Positions 56,601-64,000 of a stretch of DNA of 64,000 nucleotides are shown piece by piece; positions within the stretch are counted from its first letter, which is position 1, and each line of letters begins with the position of its first letter. The notes beneath the pieces were generated by a model. It had not been told where the DNA came from and did not search any database. It saw only the letters and a program-made list of their open reading frames with translations. This DNA is from Inga oerstediana. Lineage: Eukaryota > Streptophyta > Magnoliopsida > Fabales > Fabaceae. The position numbers were made by a program, and so were the translations under genes. The stretch covers positions 32,952,280-33,016,279 of the forward strand of contig OY723407.1 of assembly GCA_963210345.1 (NCBI GenBank). The letters are read 5' to 3'.

Positions 56601-57812
56601 AAACTGTCCCCAAATTTCAACTCCAGCTCTTGCGCGCCATCTTTCCCCAAACTTTCCCCAAATTTCTGAAATCATCTCACTCCGACGCACTCTCCTCCTC
56701 CGTCAAATCCGTCTTCCACCTCCCAAATCCGTCTTCCATCACCGACGCACTCTCCCAAATCCGTCTTCCATTCCGTCACCGACGCACTCTCCGCCTCCGT
56801 CAATCTCTTTCTGGGCCGCCACCATCACCGACGCCCTCTTTCTCTATCCCTCCGCCTCCGTCAATCTCTTTCCGGGCCGGCACCATCACAGATCTGGCTC
56901 TATTTCCAGCACCGCCAGCAACTGTCATCACAGCTTAGAAGCACGCAGTTGGTAATTTCCCCTGTTTTACTGTCTTCATGTCTTTAATCCTGATTTCAGG
57001 TCTAGGCGAATTAACTTGATACCTTCATTGTCGTTGGCATGCGATTATCATATTCCATTTCTTGTTATGGCCTTTTCTGTCTTCTTAGGCAGATGGTAAT
57101 AGGCAGAGAGGAGAATGGGAGGCAAGTTTGATTAGAGTGTTAGTGTGAATTAATTAGAATCGGTGTGAGGGAATCTGTATGTATCTATATATATAACGAG
57201 AGGGGTTAATGTAGTCAATTAATTATACTCTAGAAGAGAGAGATGGTGCACTATACCTTGGTTGGATGAATCATCCTCTTATTGCCTCTTGTGCTTGGAG
57301 GTGAAAATCCCCCTGAACTGGAAATTGATTCAATTTTGCTATTGAGGGCTTTTCGTGAGGTAAAATAAGTGCAATTCTCTGAACCAAGAGAGTTTCTAGT
57401 AGGACTCATAGTTGTATAATTTTATTTGCCCCATGCATATACATACAAATACCTGTAAAGAAGAAACCAAAACAGAGATTCACCTTTCCAAAGCTACTCC
57501 ACAGCAAATTATATATACACATACAGCAAACTAAGAACATAAAATATCCAGAAAATTAAAACAATGTAATCATATCCAAATCTGAAAGCGCATTCTTTCC
57601 TTCCTCTTTCCACCTCCATTCCTCATTCCCTCACTCCTTCTCCATTCCACTTTCCCTCATTCCATTTTTTCCTCACACGCTACTCTAAATCACGATATTC
57701 TTTGTTTACTTCTAGTTACACTATGTACTTGGGTGTAATGATTGCATGCTCTCATCATTCTCCTACCTTTTCCAGGGAAAAAGTACAAAACAAATAAAAG
57801 GTGTTAGAATAT
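56601..57812 (+). promoter_or_regulatory. CACTA leader / promoter region
   Basis: Non-coding by my reading. At 56690-56890 a CT-rich segment contains two copies of a unit with CCTCCGTCAATCTCTTTC, which keeps a 102-codon Ser/Pro-rich frame (56630-56938) open. A TATATATATAAC block is near 57187-57200. A possible splice donor (TTG|GTAATT) follows at 56950. It probably holds the transcription start and a non-coding first exon; nothing decisive is visible. Confidence 0.5.
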
Positions 57813-60800
57813 ATGGATCGTAATTGGATACAAGCTAAACGGACGAGTGTTGAATATGATGTTGGGGTCAAGGGTTTTTTAGACTTTGCAAAAAGAAATG
57901 CCGATGATGATAGTGGAATGTTTTATTGCCCTTGTGTAAAATGTTTGAATGAGAAGCGATTAAGTGCTGCAGATATATATACACATTTAATTTGTGAAGG
58001 GTTTTGTAAGACGTATGTAGTATGGGTATGGCATGGTGAACAATTAGAAATTCCAAGTGCATCTCAACAGGGGGAAGTGACTTGTGATGATAATGACACG
58101 GATATGGATGATCGGATAGAGGACATTATTCGTGATGTAGGAGAAGAGGCTTTTGAACAATCACATGCATATGGTAATATGTGCAGTGATGCTGAGAAGC
58201 CGTTGTACCCGGGGTGTAAAAAATACCAATTGCTGAATGCAGTATTGAAATTGGTAAGCTTGAAAGCACGGCATGGATGGAGCGACAAGAGTTTTTCAGA
58301 AACGCTTGAGGCCTTTAAAGATATGCTTCCTGATGATAATGTGTTGCCTTGTCGATACTATGATGCTAAGAAAATACTGTGTCCACTAGGGATGCAGTAT
58401 AAAAAGATCCATGCTTGCCCTAATGATTGCATATTGTATAGAAAAGATCATGAAGAGAAGGAGCAATGTCCGATATGTGAAACTCCGAGGTATAAATCAA
58501 ATAAGGGCCCTGCAAAAGTGTTGTGGTATCTTCCAATCATTCCAAGGTTCAAGCGTCTGTTTGCTAATGAAATTGATGCCAAAAATTTGAGATGGCACGC
58601 AGATGAGCGGATTTCTGATGGAAAGCTTCGGCATCCAGCTGATTCTTCTCAATGGCAGAAAATCGATCAATTATTTCCTAGCTTCGGTGAAGAACCTAGG
58701 AATCTCAGGCTTGGGCTTAGCACAGATGGTATGAATCCTTATGGTAGCTTAAGCAGTATACATAGTTCATGGCCTGTTCTGTTGGTAATTTACAACTTAT
58801 CTCCTTTGTTATGTATGAAACGAAAGTACATAATGTTGTCTATGTTGATTTCGGGACCAAAGCAACCCGGAAATGACATAGATGTTTACCTACAACCCTT
58901 GATCGAAGACTTGAAAGAGTTGTGGGATAAAGGTATCGATGTTTTTGATGCGAACAAGAAGGAGACTTTTAATATGCGAGCAATGATCTTTTGTACTATA
59001 AATGACTTCCCTGCATATGGGAACTTGTCAGGATATAGCGTTAAAGGCCACAAAGCTTGTCCGATATGTGAAGAAGGCACATGCTACCATCAACTTCAAC
59101 ATGGAAGAAAGACGGTTTACCTTGGGCATAGGCGATTTCTAAGACGAAGCCACCCTTATCGTAGATTAAAAAAAGCTTTTTTCGGTGGCCAAGAGTTTGA
59201 AGATGCTCCAGAGGCATTGACTGGGGAGCAAATTTATGAAAAGGTGAAAAATATCAATACTATGTTTGGTAAGTCATCAAAGAGTAGAAATGAGAAAAAT
59301 ATATGGAAAAAAAGGTCCGTCTTCTTCGATCTTCCATATTGGCGCAATCTTGACGTCAGACACTGTATTGATTTCATGCATGTGGAGAAGAACGTATGTG
59401 ATAGTATCGTTGGGACACTGCTCAACATACAGGGAAGTTCTAAGGATGGCGTGAAGGCAAGATTAGACTTGCAAGAAATGGGAATACGAGAAGATTTACA
59501 TCCAAGGCCATACGGTAATAGAACATTTTGTCCTCCAGCTGCTCATACTTTGTCTAAGGTTGAGAAAAGAAGCTTTTGTGAGTGTTTATATGGCGCTAAA
59601 GTTCCCTCAGGGTATTGTTCAAATTTTAAAAAGCTTGTATCGATGAAAGACTTGAAGTTAATAGGGCTAAAGTCTCATGATTGTCATGTCTTAATGCAAC
59701 AACTACTCCCAGTAGCTATTCGAGGCATTGCCGAATATGATCTTCAACACATATTGACTAGACTTTGTTTCTTCTTCAATGCCATTTGTTGTAAAGTCAT
59801 TGACACGGAAAGATTGGAGGAATTGGAAAATGAAGGATACATTATCTTATGCCAGCTTGAGAAGCTTTTTCTTCCGTCCTTTTTTGATATCATGGCACAC
59901 TTGGTTGTTCATCTAGTGAGGGAGATAAAGTTGTGTGGCCCTATCTATTTCCGGTGGATGTACCCGATCGAAAGAACTATGAAAATACTAAAAGGGTATG
60001 TGAAGAACCCCAATCGGCCTGAAGCATCTATTGTTCAAAAATATGTTTCTGAAGAAGCTATGGAATTTTGTCAACAGTATTTGTCAAATGTACGACATAT
60101 TGGCCTTCCTAAGCGTCATGATCAAGAAGGGGGTAGACGCGGGGCAACAGTAAAGAGCATAGATGCTGATGAATTGCAACAAGTCCACCTGTACATCTTG
60201 AACAATGTTGATGAAGTTCAATATTACATGAATGCCCATAAAGAAATTGTACGGAAACAAAATAGTCGAATGAGCGAACAAAGGTTAATCAGGGAGCATA
60301 ACAGAACTTTCGCACATTGGTTCAAACAAAAGGTTGACGGAGAAGAATGTGTTTCTGATACAATAAATTGGTTAGCACGTGGTCCTGAAGTTGATGTCAT
60401 AAGTTGGACTTCATTTGTGATCAATGGTTATACCTTTTACACGAGGTCCCTAGATGATAAGAGCACCGTCCAGAACAGTGGTGTTGTATTAGTGGCTGAA
60501 TCTATGCACTTCTCTAGTTCGAAAGATAAGAACCCTACGTTGGCTGCCATACCTTATTATGGGGTGATTGAAGAGATTTGGGTGGTTGACTATGTTAAAA
60601 TTAGATTTCCCATTTTCAAATGCAAGTGGGTTGATGTCAATAATGGTGTGAAGATCGATAGGTTAGGATTTACATTAGTAGATCTGAATAGTAGAAGTTT
60701 TGGAGATGAACCTTTCATTATGGCAGATCAGGCGCAACAAGTGTTCTATATCACTGATCAGGCAAATAAAATGTGGTCTGTAGCTCTCCAAGGAAAAAGG

Positions 60801-60962
60801 GTCGTTGATATTGACGAGAAAAGTCACTCAAATTATGATCTTCTTGAGACTCCTTCTTTTTCCAGGGGTCTACCAGAACTGAACGAAGAAGATGAAGCAG
60901 ATAATGCGCACGGCACAAGAAATGATCATCACGAGGGAATATGGGAGGATATCTCTTTATGA
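57813..60962 (+). CDS. CACTA transposase (TnpD/tnp2 family), full length
   Basis: A single open frame. The first in-frame ATG is at 57813 (MDRNWIQAKR), giving 1049 residues, a normal length for this family. Approximate domains: Transposase-associated N-terminal domain with a Cys-rich motif (YCPCVKCLN) at 1-76; Transposase_21 (tnp2) core at about 235-540, with LSTDGMNPYGSL near 302-313, TINDFPAYGNLSGYSVKGHKACPIC near 390-415 (read as two blocks) and a conserved block DVRHCIDFMHVEKNVCDS near 510-530; DUF4218 at about 617-756 (MAHLVVHLVREIKLCGPIYF, RWMYPIERTMKILKGYVKN); and DUF4216 at about 914-999 (YYGVIEEIWVVDYVKIRFPI). It binds and cuts the CACTA ends. No stop or frameshift is seen. A GTG at 57801 is not a likely plant start. 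Confidence 0.95.
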   Translation: MDRNWIQAKRTSVEYDVGVKGFLDFAKRNADDDSGMFYCPCVKCLNEKRLSAADIYTHLICEGFCKTYVVWVWHGEQLEIPSASQQGEVTCDDNDTDMDDRIEDIIRDVGEEAFEQSHAYGNMCSDAEKPLYPGCKKYQLLNAVLKLVSLKARHGWSDKSFSETLEAFKDMLPDDNVLPCRYYDAKKILCPLGMQYKKIHACPNDCILYRKDHEEKEQCPICETPRYKSNKGPAKVLWYLPIIPRFKRLFANEIDAKNLRWHADERISDGKLRHPADSSQWQKIDQLFPSFGEEPRNLRLGLSTDGMNPYGSLSSIHSSWPVLLVIYNLSPLLCMKRKYIMLSMLISGPKQPGNDIDVYLQPLIEDLKELWDKGIDVFDANKKETFNMRAMIFCTINDFPAYGNLSGYSVKGHKACPICEEGTCYHQLQHGRKTVYLGHRRFLRRSHPYRRLKKAFFGGQEFEDAPEALTGEQIYEKVKNINTMFGKSSKSRNEKNIWKKRSVFFDLPYWRNLDVRHCIDFMHVEKNVCDSIVGTLLNIQGSSKDGVKARLDLQEMGIREDLHPRPYGNRTFCPPAAHTLSKVEKRSFCECLYGAKVPSGYCSNFKKLVSMKDLKLIGLKSHDCHVLMQQLLPVAIRGIAEYDLQHILTRLCFFFNAICCKVIDTERLEELENEGYIILCQLEKLFLPSFFDIMAHLVVHLVREIKLCGPIYFRWMYPIERTMKILKGYVKNPNRPEASIVQKYVSEEAMEFCQQYLSNVRHIGLPKRHDQEGGRRGATVKSIDADELQQVHLYILNNVDEVQYYMNAHKEIVRKQNSRMSEQRLIREHNRTFAHWFKQKVDGEECVSDTINWLARGPEVDVISWTSFVINGYTFYTRSLDDKSTVQNSGVVLVAESMHFSSSKDKNPTLAAIPYYGVIEEIWVVDYVKIRFPIFKCKWVDVNNGVKIDRLGFTLVDLNSRSFGDEPFIMADQAQQVFYITDQANKMWSVALQGKRVVDIDEKSHSNYDLLETPSFSRGLPELNEEDEADNAHGTRNDHHEGIWEDISL

Positions 60963-61098
60963 TACTACTTTGACCTTAACTAACTAAAGTAATTATGATT
61001 ATGATTATTATCTGAAGAATATGTTTAGTTATTTTATCGATATAGTCTTCACATGTCATAGCTTAGGATTTATCTTTCTTTGTTGTCGTTACAGGAAA

Positions 61099-63931
61099 AT
61101 GACGGATCCCCAGCGTCCTAGTTCAGAGGATCAGCCACCTCCTCCACCTCTGGGTCTGTCACCTAGTGCTCAGCAGAGTCAGCCAGATAGTGTTAACCAG
61201 AGCGAGCCTAGCAATGCTCCGAGCCAGGGTCGTAGTGAGCGCAGTAGCCAGTCTGTACGGAGGGGTAGACGTGCCACACGGTTGACAGATGTTTCCCTCA
61301 GTCGGAGTGCAGGCCAAAAGATACCGATTGAGTTTGATAGACATTGGAAACCAATCGGGCCTAATGCACAACGATATAGGAGTTTCGTCGGCCTCCTTGC
61401 ACGTAACAAGCCGAGCATCTTGATAGAGGAGTGGAGAAATGTCGATCCAAAGGTGAAGCAGCATATTTGGGACACTATTCAGGTATACAAATATCTTCTG
61501 TATGTAATTAATTATTATCAAATGTCACTTCATTTGTCACTTACTCCGGTGATTATTGCATTTCAGCTCACCTACGACGTTCCTCAGAGTGAGATCTTGT
61601 TCAACAAGACGATGACGTATTGTTATGAGCGCTGGAGCAAGTTTAAGACAAGTCTGACCAACAATTACATTCATATTGAGGTGCAAGATGGTCAGCCTCG
61701 TCCTAATCCGTGCAGCACGTATACATTTCTTGATCAAGCGACTTGGGAAGAATTTGTTAGGCTTCGGACTACTCCTGAATCTTTGGTTAGTTGACTTATT
61801 TTTTATTTTATTTACTTAGCAATTATCTTAATTGATTATAACACTTTCCTTTTGTATCATTTCTTATTCGCAGGCAAAAAGGCAAAAAGCACAAGAGAGT
61901 GGTAGAAAGAATGATTGCCCTCATACAATGTCTCGTGGGGGTTATGCAAAGGCTGAAAGAGACTTGTTGGCGGCCAAACGGAAGAGATTGGAAGAAGCAT
62001 CTCAATCCGATCCTTCTGTTCTTCTTTCTCCGCCATCTCCGATTCGTCGAGAAGAAAAATGGCAATTTGCCCACCAAAAGAGGAGTGGGACTTATACGAG
62101 TGAACAATCTCGTATAGTTGGTGAAAGAATTGTAAGTATATAACGTTATTGTAATTAATTACATAAGAAACGTACATTATTACTTACGTTTGTTATTTTG
62201 TATTATGTTACAGGATGAACTTAGAAATCAACAAGCTGAGGGATCTTTTAAGTCGGAGGGCAGGAATGACATCCTCACAGTTGCTACTGGCAAACACGAG
62301 CATCCAGGCCGTGTCAGGGGAGTTGGAGGAGGGGTAGGGATACGGGATTACTTTGGAGCCCCCGTATACTATTCCTCAAACATCGTGACTAGGGAGGAAT
62401 TGGAGAATATGTTGGCCATTGCAAGAGCAGAAGCAAAGGCCGAGGCTGAAGCATCTTTTGATGCACTTTTAGAGACCCGGTTGAGCAAGATGAAAGAGGA
62501 AATGATAGTGTTTATGAGCTCAAGACAAGATACCAGTGCTCCCCCTCCACAATCGATTGATCCTAATAAGCAGAGCACTAAAGGTAGTTGTTGCAACATC
62601 GGGCAGTCATCAGAGGGTCCTAACCCGCAAATTACGGAGCTTTGTGATCTTTTTGTCGAGGATCCTCTGAGACGGTTAGTTGCACGGGGTAGCGTGCATA
62701 ACCTGGGATCAACTGTCCACCACCGACAAATGGAAGGTGATCAAGTCCGGGTGTCAGTTGACGAGGTGATTATTGCGGATGCACCTGTCCCTATCCCTTC
62801 TGATGAATTCAAGGTCGTTAGCGATGTCTTGGGCACATTCATCTTGTGGCCAACGAACCTTGTTTCTGGTCGAGCCGAGGATAGTCCGATCAAAGCCCCC
62901 CCAAGTCCGATCAAAGCCCCACCAAGTCCAGCTCCCTTCACTGATCAGCAAGAAGTTTCACAGCCTCCATTGAATATCATGCAGCAAGTGATTCTGATGG
63001 CTTTTGATACATCATTCAAAACAAGAGAGTGGCCTACGGATTCATTTGTTGGACAGTCAGGAGTGACATGCTATCTTGAGAGGGATGATTTGATGTCCCT
63101 GGTAGCTCCTGGACAAAATCTTACGATTGCGATTGTCCAACTGTTCTTAATGTAAGTAGCTTCTGCAATTCAAAATAAATATTTTAAAAGTTTCACCGTT
63201 TACCTTTTATTTATGTGCTTGCGTTATTGTAGGTACATGCATCGTAGGTTGGTCTCCTCTGGCAAAAGCGAAAAATTTGGATTCTTATGCCCCCATCACA
63301 TCCAAGAGAAAGGGACCACTGCTGCTACTAGACATACATACTTGTCACAGAGGCTTAGTGAAACTGGAACTGAGTGTTTCTTGGCTCCATATGTGCATAG
63401 GTAAGAAACAAATTGATATACTATAATTTATATAATGTTTTATGTTTGCTTAATATTCTTCTGTTTTTTTCAGTGATCATTGGCAGTTGCTTCTTCTATG
63501 CAAGAGTAGTTACACTGTCATCCTCTTATGTTCCCTCCACTTCAAACCAGGGAATGATTTGAAAAAGACCATTAATTCGTTAGTTTTCTTGCATTCTTAC
63601 CTTTTGTATGCAAAGTTTATGGAATCTGTGTAAAACCAATAACCTTTGACATTGTGATGATCATAGGTCTATGCGGACATTCCTACACAGTGCTTGTGGT
63701 AAGCATGTTCGTGATTTAAAGGACCCTACATGGATCATGCCAAAGGTTAGTACATATGGATTAACATTTGTTTAAAGAATGTAATAAGACATGCCTTTAT
63801 ATTTGTTTTAATGATATCATGTTTTTTCTCAGAGCCGTCGGCAACCAAAGGGGTCCAACTTATGTGGTTTTTATATTTTGAGACACATTTACAATATTAT
63901 CACTCTAGGCACGACTGATTTTACTCAAGAG
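61099..63931 (+). CDS. CACTA second gene: Transposase_24-like protein with Ulp1-like peptidase region (spliced, 3' end outside window)
   Basis: GT-AG introns give exons 61099-61482, 61567-61785, 61874-62131, 62214-63151, 63233-63400, 63474-63578, 63667-63745 and 63833-63931 onward; phases agree at every junction. The start MTDPQRPSSEDQ follows a good acceptor (ttgtcgttacag, ending at 61094), so a spliced leader is likely. The N-terminus is Pro/Ser/Gln-rich, then comes a plant Ptta/En/Spm transposase-like (Transposase_24) region (FDRHWKPIGPNAQRYRSF, WDTIQLTYDVPQSE, YCYERWSKFKTSL, SRGGYAKAERDLLAAKRKRL), a possible coiled coil in exon 4 (EELENMLAIARAEAKAEAE), and a C-terminal C48/Ulp1-like region: HSDHWQLLLL with the His and GSNLCGFYILRHI with the Cys. 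The position usually held by the Asp reads ILLCSLH, so catalysis is doubtful. Related fusions occur in other plant transposons. Confidence 0.8.
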
Positions 63932-64000
63932 GTAAATTTATATTTCAGAACTTTTGTTTTACTTTATTGTTTTTAAGTTACTAAGTCAATGTTTCGTCTG

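Larger units (their letters stand above)
56138..64000 (+). mobile_element. CACTA (En/Spm) DNA transposon, left part
   Basis: It begins CACTAGTACAAAAA, the terminal signature of the CACTA superfamily, followed by a dense subterminal palindrome array, a long leader, an intact tnp2-type transposase gene and a second spliced gene that runs off the window. The right terminal repeat and the 3-bp target duplication (left flank gaa) are outside the window. The intact transposase frame and regular arrays suggest a young element. Confidence 0.92.

Noticed and set aside
56630..56938. 102-codon Ser/Pro-rich frame in the CACTA leader
   Set aside because: It arises from an internal duplication of a CT-rich segment and shows no domain or relative; treated as untranslated leader.

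Overview
The window is a gene-poor, transposon-packed piece of a flowering-plant nuclear genome, most likely a eudicot. Everything I recognise is plant-type: Ty1/copia elements with the SIRE (Maximus) layout, Ty3/gypsy chromoviruses with a chromodomain, an endogenous caulimovirus-like pararetrovirus fragment, and a CACTA (En/Spm) transposon with GT-AG introns. I see no host gene, rRNA, tRNA or CRISPR array. The species cannot be read from the sequence.

Layout. (1) 1-27014: SIRE-A, a minus-strand SIRE-type copia element whose 3' LTR runs off the left edge. It is broken by two insertions, each with a 5-bp target duplication: element E (3519-11295, TSD agaat), a gypsy-like element without coding capacity and with two almost identical 2369-bp LTRs, and gypsy-1 (15196-25273, TSD gtaag), a Tekay-type chromovirus with an intact 1133-codon pol. 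(2) 27035-34681: gypsy-2, an older decayed relative of gypsy-1 with a truncated left LTR. (3) 34682-52208: SIRE-B, a plus-strand SIRE-type element of the same family as SIRE-A, so the two form a head-to-head inverted pair. SIRE-B carries copia element C (38118-45235, TSD aagtt) and a truncated SIRE-type LTR, D (46095 to about 47305). (4) 52209-53872: AT-rich sequence that looks like the LTR end of a Tat/Athila-type gypsy element. (5) 53873 to about 56000: decayed endogenous pararetrovirus with movement-protein coding region and primer-binding site. (6) 56138 to the right edge: the left part of a CACTA transposon with a full-length tnp2-type transposase and a second, spliced gene that joins a Transposase_24-like region to a Ulp1-like peptidase region.

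Because SIRE-A and SIRE-B are copies of one family, each serves as the empty-site control for insertions in the other, which fixes the order of nesting. The most striking unexplained structure is non-coding. The LTRs of nearly every retroelement here, and the CACTA subterminal region, carry arrays of short palindromes whose core differs by family: CTCGAG in SIRE-A/B, D, E and gypsy-2, TTCGAA in C, CTGCAG in gypsy-1, and ACCGGT in CACTA. Copia and gypsy elements also share a longer CTCGAG plus CCGAGAG module, which normal vertical descent of these superfamilies does not explain.
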